The notes below the pieces were generated by a model. That model was not told where the DNA came from. It was given only the letters and a program-made list of their open reading frames with translations, and did not search any database. Below, piece after piece: positions 1 through 8,838 of a stretch of 64,000 nt of DNA. A program made the translations under genes and the position numbers. The stretch comes from Ectopseudomonas guguanensis (GTDB taxonomy: Bacteria; Pseudomonadota; Gammaproteobacteria; Pseudomonadales; Pseudomonadaceae), in assembly GCF_900104265.1 (NCBI RefSeq), contig NZ_FNJJ01000011.1, forward strand, positions 62,001-126,000, read 5' to 3'. Positions within the stretch are counted from its first letter, which is position 1. Each line of letters starts with the position of its first letter.

Positions 1-570
1 CTTGACCAGCGGGTGATCGAGCAAATCGAGCAGCTCACGAAATGCCTGCGGCGCCAGGTCGGTTTCCAGGTGCAGTTCGACGCCATGGCGCTCGGCCTGT
101 GGCAGCACCTGGCGCAGGTTGGCCACCACCTGATCGCGCTCACTTTCGTCACGAATGCGCGAGGCATCGACGAAGGGCAGCACCACGCGGCCCACGCCCA
201 TCTCCGGGCAGATACCCAGCAACCACTGCAGGCGTTCGAGCAGCTCGGCGTTCTCCGCCTGGCTGCAGCGCAGCAGCGGACGATCCATGAAGTAGTCGGC
301 GCAGATCGACACGACGGCGACGCCGTGTTGGGCCAGCAGGCCACGCAGTTCCTCGCGACCTTGCGCCGTTTCCAGCGGGTTGGCGCCCTCGCCGAACAGG
401 TCATAGATCCATTCGATGCCGCGCAGGCCGATCTCGGCGGCGCGAGCGATTTCCAGGCGCCAGCCCTGACGCGGGAAGGACTGGAAGCGCCCTTCTTCCG
501 GTGCGCCCAGACGCCCCTGCATGGTGTAGAGGCCGGCGTCGGCGTATTGGCTCAGGTAGTCGCTCATCAT
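1..570 (-). CDS. sugar phosphate isomerase/epimerase-like TIM-barrel protein (3' end beyond window)
   Basis: Partial gene: about 190 N-terminal residues are visible and the rest lies left of position 1. I translated it from the minus strand, starting MMSDYLSQYADAGLYTMQGR. The text resembles xylose-isomerase-like TIM barrels (AP endonuclease family 2): a GIEWIYD strand, a VVSICADYF strand, and an HGVELHLETD strand expected to carry a metal-ligand Glu. Its ATG overlaps the TGA of the upstream thiamine-diphosphate enzyme (TGATG), so the two are translationally coupled at the end of the sugar operon. A related barrel is fused to the NeuB-like synthase at 3571-5466, so the cluster has two such domains. 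Substrate unknown; a keto-sugar isomerase or epimerase role in the flagellin glycan pathway is inference. Confidence 0.75.
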   Translation of the reverse strand, partial: MMSDYLSQYADAGLYTMQGRLGAPEEGRFQSFPRQGWRLEIARAAEIGLRGIEWIYDLFGEGANPLETAQGREELRGLLAQHGVAVVSICADYFMDRPLLRCSQAENAELLERLQWLLGICPEMGVGRVVLPFVDASRIRDESERDQVVANLRQVLPQAERHGVELHLETDLAPQAFRELLDLLDHPLVK

Positions 571-2360
571 CAATCATCCACCAGCGGAATCAGCATGTTG
601 GCGCGCAACTCGTCGCGCTCCAGGAAGGGGAACAGGTCCTCCAGCGGGCTGGAGACCATCACCCCGTTCTGACCGATCTTCGAGGTGATGCGCGGGCCGA
701 TGGCCTGGTCGGGCTCGACCATCACCTCGCAGACTACCGGTCCCTGAAGCGCCAGCGCCTCATCGATGGCCTGACGCAGGTCGGCCTTGCCGTCGATGCG
801 GCGCACCGGCAGGCCGAAGGCCGTGGCCAGGGCGGAAATATCCGGCAGGGTCAGTCCGGAATCCGGGTCGCAGCCGATGGTCTGCTTGAAGTAGCCGCCC
901 TGCGAAGCGCGGATCGAGGCGTAGCCGTTGTTGTTCAGTACGAAGTACTTGATCGGCAGGCGCAGGCGGCGCACCACCTCCAGTTCCTGGATGTTCATCA
1001 CGAAACCGCCGTCGCCATCGACCGAGATGGTGCGTCGGCTACCGCTACCCAGGCAGCCACCGATTGACGCCGGCAGGCCATAGCCCATCGAGCCCAGCCC
1101 ACCGGTTGCCACCGCGCGCTGACCACGCTTGAGACGCACCGACAGCCAGAAGGTGTCCAGCGCCGCCCCGGAACTGCCGGGGATGATCTGGTCGCCCTCG
1201 GCCATCGCCTCGGACAGGGTTTCGCTGAACACGTAGGTGTTCACGTAGTCGCTGGGCTTGCGGTACTCGGGCAACACCACCGGGTAGGCAGCCTTCCAGG
1301 CCTGGCAGCGCTCGCGCCAGCTCTGGCAATCCAGCGCCTGCGCAGCGCTGGCGGCCAGCAGTTGCTGCATGAACACCCGCGCATCGCAGACGAAGCGCTC
1401 GTCGGGCATGTCGCCCAGTTTGGCGATTTCCGCCGGATCGATGTCCACCACCACGATCTCGGCCTGGCGCGCGAAGTGGCTGCGGTTGAAGCCGGTGATG
1501 GAAAAGTCCATGCGGCAACCGATGGCCAGGACCAGATCGGCGTTCTGCACGCTGAAATTGGCGCCACGCTGGGCCACGGTGCCGCAGCGGCCGACGTAGA
1601 GCGGGTGCTCGTACTCGAGCAGATCGGCGCCGATCCAGGTGGTCAGCGTCGGCAGCCCCAGCGTCTCGATCAGCTCGCGCATGGCGGCTTCGCCCCCAGC
1701 GGCATGCACGCCATTGCCCACCAACAGCACCGGACGCTGGGCCTGGCGCAGGCGTTGCAGCAACCTGAGCACGGCGGCTTCGTCCGGCGCTGACGGCTGT
1801 TCGTCCGCCTCAGGCGCATAGCCGATCAACTGCTCAGGCACGATCTCGGTGGCCTGCACATCCAGCGGCACATCGAGCCACACCGGGCCCTTGCGCCCAC
1901 TGAGCATCAGGTGCAGCGCCTTCTCCAGCTCGTAGCGCACCCGCAATGGATCGAGCAGGCATACCGCATATTTGGTCAGGGGCGTGACCACGCTGACGAT
2001 ATCCAGTTCCTGAGTGCCGAGCTGACGCAGGCCGCTGTCGCCCTTGAGGTCGGCACGCTTGACCTGGCCGGAAACGAACAGCGCCGGCGTCGATTCGAAC
2101 CAGGCACCGGCCAGGCCGGTAATGGCGTTGGTCGCACCCGGGCCGGAGGTCACCAGGCAGGCACCGAACTTACCGCTGGTGCGCGCATAGCCTTCGGCGG
2201 CAATCGCGGCGCCCTGCTCGTGGAGCATGCTCACGGCAGTCAGCCGTGGTTGACGCAGCAAGGCGTTGTTGAGGTGCATGGCCCCGCCACCGGGCAGGAA
2301 GAACACATGCCCGACGCCCTGGTTGGCGATGAATTCGAAGATGTAATCAGCGACACGCAT
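570..2360 (-). CDS. thiamine-diphosphate-dependent enzyme, acetolactate synthase-like
   Basis: 596 residues with the full ThDP-enzyme layout: N-terminal PYR domain with the activating glutamate in LHEQGAAIAAEGYA (E48), a central domain, and a C-terminal PP domain with the metal/ThDP motif GDG (about 449-451) followed by NNNG (about 476-479). Length matches large subunits of acetohydroxyacid synthases, but its position inside a nucleotide-sugar operon argues against branched-chain amino acid synthesis. Known sugar-modifying relatives, such as YerE of yersiniose A synthesis, add a two-carbon unit from pyruvate to a CDP-4-keto-3,6-dideoxyhexose. Here rfbF, rfbG and rfbH make just that type of acceptor, so a similar role is attractive but inferred. 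It starts 3 bp after the FkbM gene stop, and its TGA overlaps the next ATG. Confidence 0.85.
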   Translation of the reverse strand: MRVADYIFEFIANQGVGHVFFLPGGGAMHLNNALLRQPRLTAVSMLHEQGAAIAAEGYARTSGKFGACLVTSGPGATNAITGLAGAWFESTPALFVSGQVKRADLKGDSGLRQLGTQELDIVSVVTPLTKYAVCLLDPLRVRYELEKALHLMLSGRKGPVWLDVPLDVQATEIVPEQLIGYAPEADEQPSAPDEAAVLRLLQRLRQAQRPVLLVGNGVHAAGGEAAMRELIETLGLPTLTTWIGADLLEYEHPLYVGRCGTVAQRGANFSVQNADLVLAIGCRMDFSITGFNRSHFARQAEIVVVDIDPAEIAKLGDMPDERFVCDARVFMQQLLAASAAQALDCQSWRERCQAWKAAYPVVLPEYRKPSDYVNTYVFSETLSEAMAEGDQIIPGSSGAALDTFWLSVRLKRGQRAVATGGLGSMGYGLPASIGGCLGSGSRRTISVDGDGGFVMNIQELEVVRRLRLPIKYFVLNNNGYASIRASQGGYFKQTIGCDPDSGLTLPDISALATAFGLPVRRIDGKADLRQAIDEALALQGPVVCEVMVEPDQAIGPRITSKIGQNGVMVSSPLEDLFPFLERDELRANMLIPLVDD

Positions 2361-2363
2361 GGG

Positions 2364-3560
2364 TCATGGCTCACAACTGGAAATGGCGGGAACACGATCA
2401 GCCGGGACGGCATACAGCACCAGATCCCAACCATCGCTGACGTGAGGGCAGAGCCTGAAACGGTAGGCCCCGTTGTAGTTGTGCAACTGCAGCGCGATAC
2501 GCCACAGATGATTCTGCTCGTGGTAGACGCTCACGGCGATCAGCGGCTGGTGCTCGCTGATCAGCTTGCGGCCGCCCGCCAGGCACTGTGGTTCGAACCC
2601 TTCGATGTCGATCTTGATGAAGGTCGGGCGCGTACCCTGCGCAGCCAGGTCATCCAGCGTGGTCATGGGTACGCGCTCGTCACCCATGCCAACCCTGGAC
2701 GAGGGGCCATTGCCCGCCTCTATCAGCACCTCGCCACGGCGGTCACCGACCGCCAGACGATGAGCGTACAGACCAGGCAGCGCCAGACGCGCCAGAGTGG
2801 CCTGCAGTGCGGCGAAGTTGCGGGCCACTGGCTCGAAACAGTGGTACTCGCGAAAACTGCGTCCGCTTGCCAGGTAACCTTCGGCTGTATCGCCATTGAA
2901 AGCACCCAGATCGAAGACCACCTCATCGGCGAAATGCGTGCTGAAGGACGCGTCGAAATAGATCTGCCGCGCAGAAGAAACCGGCAGCAGATCGTGATTC
3001 AGATGCAGGCGCCACTCGATGTGATCGACGAACAGCTGGCGTGACGGCTGGTCGTCCAGCAGAGCGAATGCCCGGCGGATCGCCTCGGTCTCCTCGAGAA
3101 CATGTTCGGGCAGATCCATGCAGTAATGCGGCAGCAACTGGGCCGGATAACGCCAGGCCAGGTGGCCGAACAGGGCGATGCGCTGAAAGCCCAGTTGCTG
3201 CAGGGGCATCAGGCGATCAGCCATGCAATCGTGAATGTGCCCGCTCCAGATGGTGCAGATCACGGCCGGCAATTCGCCGGTGTATTGCGCGACGAACTGT
3301 GCCGGGCTGAATACCGGCACCGACTCGATACTTTGCCCCCACAGGGCGGGATTGTTGTCGAGGAAGGCGCAGGGCGGGCAGCCCAGCTCCTTGAGCAACG
3401 CGAGCGCGCGGCGCCCCAGATGACTGGCCCCGAACAGCACCAGAGGCCCATCCAGCGAGCCGATCAGACGCTCCAGGGTATTGGCCTGACGATCACGCAC
3501 GGACTCCAGGGGTTCACTCAGGAGTCGTTCCAGACGCTGGGAGATAAGATCGGCATGCAT
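2364..3560 (-). CDS. FkbM-family methyltransferase with N-terminal nucleotide-binding-like domain
   Basis: 398 residues from the chosen ATG at 3560, which follows a GAGG ribosome site and lies 10 bp past the upstream stop; a longer frame would overlap that gene. Residues about 35-120 (PLVLFGASHLGRRALALLKE) look like the Rossmann-type domain found in front of many polysaccharide methyltransferases. The C-terminal half is an FkbM SAM-dependent methyltransferase: VVFDLGAFNGDTAEGYL (SAM motif I), YHCFEP, and FIKIDIEGFEPQ (motif with the acidic pair). It probably O-methylates a sugar or an intermediate of the flagellar glycan. The acceptor cannot be read from the sequence. Confidence 0.82.
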   Translation of the reverse strand: MHADLISQRLERLLSEPLESVRDRQANTLERLIGSLDGPLVLFGASHLGRRALALLKELGCPPCAFLDNNPALWGQSIESVPVFSPAQFVAQYTGELPAVICTIWSGHIHDCMADRLMPLQQLGFQRIALFGHLAWRYPAQLLPHYCMDLPEHVLEETEAIRRAFALLDDQPSRQLFVDHIEWRLHLNHDLLPVSSARQIYFDASFSTHFADEVVFDLGAFNGDTAEGYLASGRSFREYHCFEPVARNFAALQATLARLALPGLYAHRLAVGDRRGEVLIEAGNGPSSRVGMGDERVPMTTLDDLAAQGTRPTFIKIDIEGFEPQCLAGGRKLISEHQPLIAVSVYHEQNHLWRIALQLHNYNGAYRFRLCPHVSDGWDLVLYAVPADRVPAISSCEP

Positions 3561-3570
3561 GACTGCGGCC

Positions 3571-5466
3571 TCAGAGTGATTGCAGATAGTGCAAGGCCGA
3601 CCAGAAGCCCGCACCGTGGTCCTTGTGCCCCTGCCAGACCTCGGGGATGAAGCTGACCTGCGGGTACTGGCGAATCTGCGCCCAGGTGGCCGGCCAGTCG
3701 ATGTCGCCGGTGCCCATCAGCACGCCCTCGCCGTTGATGCCCTTGGCATCGGCCACATGCAGGTGCGCCGAATGCGGCAACAGCAGCGCCAGTGCCTGCT
3801 GGAAATCAAGGCCGAAGTGGAAGCAGGTCATCTGCAGGTGCGACAGATCCAGGCACAGGCGCAGGCCATGCTCGCGCGCCTGAGCCGCCAGCTCATCGGG
3901 CATCATGAAGATGTTCTGGTGGCGCTGACCGCCGAAGTGCCAGGGGAACGGCGCCATGTTCTGCGGAATCAGCTCGGTACCGGCGAAATCCACCTGACGG
4001 CAGGCCTCGTGGAAGCGCTCGTAGAGCTCCGGGCGCATGGCCAGCGGACGCGGTTCGTCGGCGGAAAAACCGCCGATGTTGGCCACGATCAGGCGCGCAT
4101 CGGCCTGAGGGAAGAATTCGCCGATCTGCAGCGTGGCGTCCACCACCCGTTGCAGGTTGTCGATGGAACGCTGGCGATAGGCCGGGTCGTCCGATGCCAG
4201 ATCCAGCAGCTCGCTGTTCTCGAACAGCTCCGGCGCGTGCACCACCAGGCGCGAACAGGCGACCTCGGCGAGAAACGGCTGCGGCTCGAGGCTGAGGTCG
4301 CGGTAGGACAGGTGGAACTCGAACAGATCCGGGCTGATGCGCCCACGGTAATCGAGGAAATCGTGATAGCGCACCGGCACGCCCCAGCGAATCGGCAGCT
4401 GGAAGTGCAGCGTCTGCTCGGCCTGCTGCTCCTGCAGATCGCTCTCGAAAAGGAAATCGCCCAGGGCGATATCGCGCTGCGCCGGTTTGCCCAGCAGCTC
4501 CGGCAAACGATACGGCGGCAGGCCCTGGCCAGGGCTGGCGATACGCAGCATCGAGGCGTCCATGACGGTGCCTTCGGCGATGTCACGGGCGGCGATCACG
4601 CTCTTGCCGAGGTTCTCGCGGTTGAGCAGCTCGCCCTGGCTGGCATGGCGGCCCGGGCCTTGCCAGGGCAATGCCAGCTCCAACTGACGGATGCCCTCAA
4701 CAAGCTGGCGGAACTCGCCCGGCTCCAGGCTGGCCAGGTGATCCGGCCCTTCCATGCCGCGATCCAGGGTGATATGGCGTTCGACCAGCTTGGCACCCAG
4801 CGCCACCGCACCCAGGGTAATGGCGATGCCGCGTTCATGGCCGGAATAGCCGATCAGGCCGTGCAGTTCCTGCAAGCGCCGCAGGTAACCGAGCTGGATA
4901 TCCGCCTCGGGCGCGGGGTAGGCGCTGTTGCAATGCAACAGGGCGAAGGGCGTGCCGAGGGCCTTGAGCTGCTCGATGGCGCGCACGATCTCGTGCTCGA
5001 AGGACATGCCGGTGGAGAGGATCAGCGGCTTGCCCAGGCTGGCGGCCTTGGCGATCAGGTAGGGGTTGCACAGATCCGCCGAGGCGATCTTCAGCGCCGC
5101 CACGTCGAACTCGGCCAGCGCATCGACGCTGGGTTCATCCCAGGGCGTGCACAGGTAGGTGATGCCCTTCTGCGCGCAATAGGCGCGCACCTGGCGGTGC
5201 TCGTCGAGGCTGAGTTCAACCTTGTCCAGCAGGTCCTGAATGTACTCGACGCCAAGGTCTTCGGCACGCGAACCGTCTGCCTTGCGACGATACAGCGCGT
5301 CACGGTTGCGCAGCTGGAACTTGACGCAATCGGCACCAGCGTCGATGGCGGCATCGACGAGCTGCCGAGCCAGCTCCAGCGAGCCATTGTGATTGTTGCC
5401 GACTTCGGCGATGACGTAGACGCGCTCGCCGCCAAGCGGGAAGCCGTCGATGAGAAAGTGGGTCAT
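3571..5466 (-). CDS. NeuB/PseI-family nonulosonic acid synthase fused to a TIM-barrel isomerase-like domain
   Basis: 631 residues from the ATG at 5466, which overlaps the upstream stop (ATGA); an in-frame ATG 18 bp upstream is possible. Residues 1 to about 280 are a sialic-acid-synthase barrel: VIAEVGNNHNGSLELA, CVKFQ, LSTGMS, LLHCNSAYP, YSGHERG and VERHITLDRGMEGPDH. Residues about 285-350 are the SAF (antifreeze-like) domain that closes NeuB proteins (RRDIA-type 'GKPAQRDIALGDFLFESDL'). Family members of this kind are about 350 residues long; here some 280 extra residues form a xylose-isomerase-like barrel (LIVANIGGFS, LCLDLSHLQ, HLHVADAKG, FIPEVWQGH). NeuB enzymes condense phosphoenolpyruvate with a hexosamine-type sugar. 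The fused barrel may make or remove the substrate. The true product is unknown. Confidence 0.85.
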   Translation of the reverse strand: MTHFLIDGFPLGGERVYVIAEVGNNHNGSLELARQLVDAAIDAGADCVKFQLRNRDALYRRKADGSRAEDLGVEYIQDLLDKVELSLDEHRQVRAYCAQKGITYLCTPWDEPSVDALAEFDVAALKIASADLCNPYLIAKAASLGKPLILSTGMSFEHEIVRAIEQLKALGTPFALLHCNSAYPAPEADIQLGYLRRLQELHGLIGYSGHERGIAITLGAVALGAKLVERHITLDRGMEGPDHLASLEPGEFRQLVEGIRQLELALPWQGPGRHASQGELLNRENLGKSVIAARDIAEGTVMDASMLRIASPGQGLPPYRLPELLGKPAQRDIALGDFLFESDLQEQQAEQTLHFQLPIRWGVPVRYHDFLDYRGRISPDLFEFHLSYRDLSLEPQPFLAEVACSRLVVHAPELFENSELLDLASDDPAYRQRSIDNLQRVVDATLQIGEFFPQADARLIVANIGGFSADEPRPLAMRPELYERFHEACRQVDFAGTELIPQNMAPFPWHFGGQRHQNIFMMPDELAAQAREHGLRLCLDLSHLQMTCFHFGLDFQQALALLLPHSAHLHVADAKGINGEGVLMGTGDIDWPATWAQIRQYPQVSFIPEVWQGHKDHGAGFWSALHYLQSL

Positions 5467-6827
5467 TGGATTTTCGTTCGCCATGAGGTCACGCCGCTCG
5501 ATTCGAAGCGGAAGTTCTGGGTCTGACAGCCCAGCGCGGCCACGGCGCTGACCACGCGCTGACGGTGCTGGGGCTGGACGTAGAACAGGAAAAAGCCGCC
5601 GCCACCGGCGCCCAGCAGCTTGCCGCCACAGGCCCCGGCGGCCAGTGCGGCCGCATAGATTTCATCGAGTCGACCATCGCTGATGGCCGAGGAAAAGCGC
5701 TTCTTCAACTGCCAGGCCTCGTCCAGGCAGGTGCCGAACGCCTTGAGTTCGCCGCGGATGAGGAAATGGTGCATGCGTCGACACAGGGTGACGCTGGCGC
5801 TGAGCAGCTCGGTTTGCGACAACTCGGCCTCGATCTCCTCGCGCTGCAGTTCGTGCAGGCGCCCGGAGTCATGGGAGATGCCGGTATCGCACAGTACCAG
5901 GCAGGACTCCAGCTCGTTGCGGATGGAGTCTTCCAGACGAATGGGATGGACGAGGTTGCGCTGGTTCTCGAACTCGATCAGGTTGAAACCACCGAAGGCC
6001 GAGGCGTACTGATCCTGCCAGCCACCGGCGATGCCGAAGCACAGGCGTTCGGCCTGGAAAGCCAGCTCGGCGATTTCGTAGGTATTCCAGCGATCCTGGC
6101 GCAGCTCGTTGAACACGGCGATGGTCGCGGTGGTGGCGGCCGAGGAGCCGCCCAGGCCAGAGCCCACGGGAAAGTCCGAACGCAGGTAGAGATCGAAGCC
6201 GTACTTGGGCTTGATCACCGCGACGATGGTGGCCAGCAGGCTCTTCTCCGGCGCGGCCAGCAACTCGGCCAGGGAGCTGTAGTGCTCCTCGCGGCTCAGG
6301 TCTTCGGCATAGATGCTGATACGCCCATCGTCACGCGGGATCAGGGTGGCATGGGCATACAGGCCCACGGTGCAGCTGAGCACCGCCGCCGAGTGATCGA
6401 TGAAGAAGTAGGTGAGATCCGCGCCGCCACCGCAGAAGCTCATGCGCACCGGCGCACGGGCACGGGCCAGCACGGGCACCTCGGCGCTGGCGGCCATCTG
6501 CCGGGTATACACCTCCACCAGGCGGCCTTGCTCGTCCAGGCCCGGCAGGGCGTTGTGCCCCAGGTCGAAGGCCTTGAGCAGATCCTCACGCGGCGCGCCG
6601 ATCCGCACCGAGCGAAACTCCTGGTTCATGCAGGCGGTCACCGCCTCGTCGGTTCTGCCGCCCTGCAGCAGATGGCGGCGCACGTCACCGTTGGTCACCA
6701 CCCCCAGCAGCCGCATGCTCTCATCCACCACGAAGGCGATCTGCAGGGCACCGGCCTCGATGCATTCGACGGCGTCGAGGATGCTCTGCTGTTCGCGGAT
6801 GCTGAGAGTTTGCACGAGCAGGCTCAT
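5463..6827 (-). CDS. CBS-domain GHMP-family sugar kinase, HddA-like
   Basis: 454 residues. Residues 1 to about 115 hold a CBS pair (ALQIAFVVDESMRLLGVVTNGDVRRHLL, then a second half ending LPGLDEQGRLVEVYTR). The rest is a GHMP kinase: RAPVRMSFCGGGADL at the N-terminal substrate side, PVGSGLGGSSAATTA (ATP-binding glycine-rich motif 2) and GGKLLGAGGGGFFLFY (motif 3). The kinase part most resembles D-glycero-D-manno-heptose 7-phosphate kinases (HddA), which phosphorylate the anomeric carbon. The next gene upstream is a matching nucleotidyltransferase, so the pair probably turns a sugar phosphate into an NDP-sugar. The CBS fusion suggests adenylate sensing; CBS modules more often accompany nucleotidyltransferases in such clusters. 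Confidence 0.85.
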   Translation of the reverse strand: MSLLVQTLSIREQQSILDAVECIEAGALQIAFVVDESMRLLGVVTNGDVRRHLLQGGRTDEAVTACMNQEFRSVRIGAPREDLLKAFDLGHNALPGLDEQGRLVEVYTRQMAASAEVPVLARARAPVRMSFCGGGADLTYFFIDHSAAVLSCTVGLYAHATLIPRDDGRISIYAEDLSREEHYSSLAELLAAPEKSLLATIVAVIKPKYGFDLYLRSDFPVGSGLGGSSAATTATIAVFNELRQDRWNTYEIAELAFQAERLCFGIAGGWQDQYASAFGGFNLIEFENQRNLVHPIRLEDSIRNELESCLVLCDTGISHDSGRLHELQREEIEAELSQTELLSASVTLCRRMHHFLIRGELKAFGTCLDEAWQLKKRFSSAISDGRLDEIYAAALAAGACGGKLLGAGGGGFFLFYVQPQHRQRVVSAVAALGCQTQNFRFESSGVTSWRTKIQ

Positions 6828-6829
6828 GA

Positions 6830-7516
6830 TCAGGGTTCCATGCGGAAATCATTGGCATATCGGTCAAGCGACTGCGGCGTGCCGATATCGATGAAGCGAC
6901 CGCCGTATTCGATGACACCCACAGCTTCGCGGGCCAGCAACTCGGGCAGCAGCTCCTGCTCCATCGAGCACGCGCGCACGGTGGCGCTCGCAAAGGTTTC
7001 GCAGGTAAAAGCGTAGACGCCCGCATTGATCAGGCCCGGCCCTTCTCGGCCCTTCTCCCGCAGCGCAAGCAACCGGCCAGCGGCATCCACCTCCAGGCTG
7101 CCGTAACGGCTGCGATCATCCACCTGCACGCCCAGCAGCGCGTTGCCCTGCCCCTGCACCATCAGCCGATAACCCTCGGCGTCGAGAAAGGTATCGGCAT
7201 TCAGTACCAGGTATCGGCCCGGCGCGGGTTGCTCACGCAGCGCATTGAGCAAGGCACCGCCGGTGCCCATCGCGGTGGCCTCGACCACCAGCGTCAGCCG
7301 CAGCCCGGCGTCGTGCGCCAGAGCCGCCAGTTGTTCCGCCACCTGCTCGGCCCGGTAGTGGGCGCAGAGCACCGCCTCGCTGATGCCGGCCCGCGCCAGT
7401 TGGCGCAGTACGCGCGCCAGAAAGGGCTCGCCATGCACCGGCACCAGCGCCTTCTGCGTGTCCGTCACGCTGCGCAGGCGCGTGCCGAAACCACCGCAGA
7501 GCACGTAGGCACGCAT
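6830..7516 (-). CDS. sugar nucleotidyltransferase, HddC/RfbA-like
   Basis: 228 residues from the ATG at 7516, which overlaps the rfbH TGA (TGATG); upstream in-frame sequence is the rfbH gene in another frame. The N-terminus MRAYVLCGGFGTRLRSVT...K is the nucleotide-binding signature of hexose-1-phosphate nucleotidyltransferases, followed by YLVLNADTFLDAEG (metal-binding Asp) and LINAGVYAF. The C-terminus YGGRFIDIGTPQSLDRYAND is typical of the mannose-1-phosphate guanylyltransferase / HddC branch. It lies two bases upstream of the GHMP kinase, as hddC- and hddA-type genes are often paired. It should activate the sugar-1-phosphate made by that kinase. Nucleotide (GDP, CDP or UTP) not determined. 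Confidence 0.85.
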   Translation of the reverse strand: MRAYVLCGGFGTRLRSVTDTQKALVPVHGEPFLARVLRQLARAGISEAVLCAHYRAEQVAEQLAALAHDAGLRLTLVVEATAMGTGGALLNALREQPAPGRYLVLNADTFLDAEGYRLMVQGQGNALLGVQVDDRSRYGSLEVDAAGRLLALREKGREGPGLINAGVYAFTCETFASATVRACSMEQELLPELLAREAVGVIEYGGRFIDIGTPQSLDRYANDFRMEP

Positions 7517-8838
7517 CAGCGCAGCCTCCGCACATAAGCTTCCAGGCTGCGCGCCGCATGCTCCAGATGGTCCTCGGAGAGACCTGGCCACAGACCGATC
7601 CAGAAGGTGTCGTGCATGATCTTGTCCGTCACCTTCAGCTCGCCGGACACCCGGTACTCGAGCCCCTGCATGTAAGGCTGACGCGTCAGGTTGCCGGCGA
7701 ACAGCAGGCGCGTACCCACGCGCTGCTCGTCCAGATGGCGCAGCAGCCCGACCCGCTCGATGCCGCAACCGTCGCGCAGGGTCAGCGGGAAGCCGAACCA
7801 CGACGGATCGCTACCGGGCGTCGCGCGTGGCAGGATCAACTGCTCGGCGCAGCCGGCCAGGCGCTCACTGAGCCAGGCAAAATTACGCTTGCGCGCATTG
7901 ATGAAGTCGTCGAGGCGATCCATCTGCGCCAGGGCGCAGGCGGCCTGCATGTCGGTGATCTTGAGGTTGTAGCCCAGGTGCGAGTAGGTGTACTTGTGGT
8001 CGTAGCCTTCCGGCAGCTCGCCCAGTTGCCAGCAGAAGCGCTTGCCACAGGTGTTGTCCTCGCCCGGTGCGCAATAGCAGTCGCGGCCCCAGTCGCGGAA
8101 GGACTCGACGATGCGCTTGAGCAGCGGTGAGTCGGTGAATACCGCCCCGCCCTCGCCCATGGTGATGTGGTGCGCCGGGTAGAAACTCAGCGTGCCGAGA
8201 TCACCGAAACTGCCCACCTGGCGACCCTCGTAGGTCGAGCCGAGGGCGTCGCAGCAATCCTCGATCAGCCACAGACCATAGCGATCACAGAGCTCGCGGA
8301 TGACCTTGAGGTTGAACGGGTTACCCAGTGTGTGGGCGAGCATGATGGCCTTGGTGCGAGGCCCGATGGCCGCCTCGACCAGCGTCGGGTCGATGTTGTA
8401 GGTGCCCAGTTCGATGTCGACGAACACCGGCACCGCGCCGAACTGCAGGATGGGGTTGACCGTGGTGGGGAAACCGGCGGCGACCCCTATCACTTCGTCG
8501 CCCTTGCCAATCGCCCGGTCGCCCAGACGCGGTGAGGTCAAGGCGGAGAAGGCGAGCAAGTTGGCCGAGGAGCCGGAGTTGACCGTCAATACGCCACGGC
8601 GCCCCAGATAACGGGCCAGACGTTTCTCGAAGGCCTGGTTGAAACGCCCGGTGGTCAACCAGCCGTCGAGCACCGCCTCGGTCATGTTTTTCAGCTCGCC
8701 AGCACCGATCACCTTGCCGGAGGGCGGTACGGCGTCGCGGCCGGCCTCGAAGGCGGTCGGTGCCAGTTGCAGTTCGGCATAACGCTCCACCAGCTCGGCT
8801 ATCTGCTGACGCAGCGCTTGCGCCGTCTGTTCACTCAT
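7516..8838 (-). CDS. rfbH: CDP-4-keto-6-deoxyglucose-3-dehydrase (E1)
   Basis: 440 residues from the ATG at 8838, which overlaps the rfbG stop by 8 bp. It is a DegT/AHBA-fold PLP protein, but the usual catalytic lysine is replaced by His (SFYPAHHITMGEGG, H224 region), the hallmark of E1-type C3 dehydrases that use PMP. The [2Fe-2S] cysteines fit the E1 pattern C-X57-C-X1-C-X7-C exactly: C196, C254, C256 and C264. With rfbF and rfbG it makes the CDP-4-keto-3,6-dideoxyglucose skeleton. The partner reductase E3 (ascD/ddhD) is not in the window. Family identification is strong; the end sugar is not known. Confidence 0.95.
   Translation of the reverse strand: MSEQTAQALRQQIAELVERYAELQLAPTAFEAGRDAVPPSGKVIGAGELKNMTEAVLDGWLTTGRFNQAFEKRLARYLGRRGVLTVNSGSSANLLAFSALTSPRLGDRAIGKGDEVIGVAAGFPTTVNPILQFGAVPVFVDIELGTYNIDPTLVEAAIGPRTKAIMLAHTLGNPFNLKVIRELCDRYGLWLIEDCCDALGSTYEGRQVGSFGDLGTLSFYPAHHITMGEGGAVFTDSPLLKRIVESFRDWGRDCYCAPGEDNTCGKRFCWQLGELPEGYDHKYTYSHLGYNLKITDMQAACALAQMDRLDDFINARKRNFAWLSERLAGCAEQLILPRATPGSDPSWFGFPLTLRDGCGIERVGLLRHLDEQRVGTRLLFAGNLTRQPYMQGLEYRVSGELKVTDKIMHDTFWIGLWPGLSEDHLEHAARSLEAYVRRLR

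Noticed and set aside
570..2360. Naming the ThDP enzyme ilvB/ilvI.
   Set aside because: There is no small subunit and the gene is embedded in a sugar operon; overall similarity alone does not show acetolactate synthesis.
3580..5526. A plus-strand frame of about 650 codons opposite the NeuB-like gene.
   Set aside because: Antisense shadow of a gene with strong family motifs; no ribosome site or recognisable domain.
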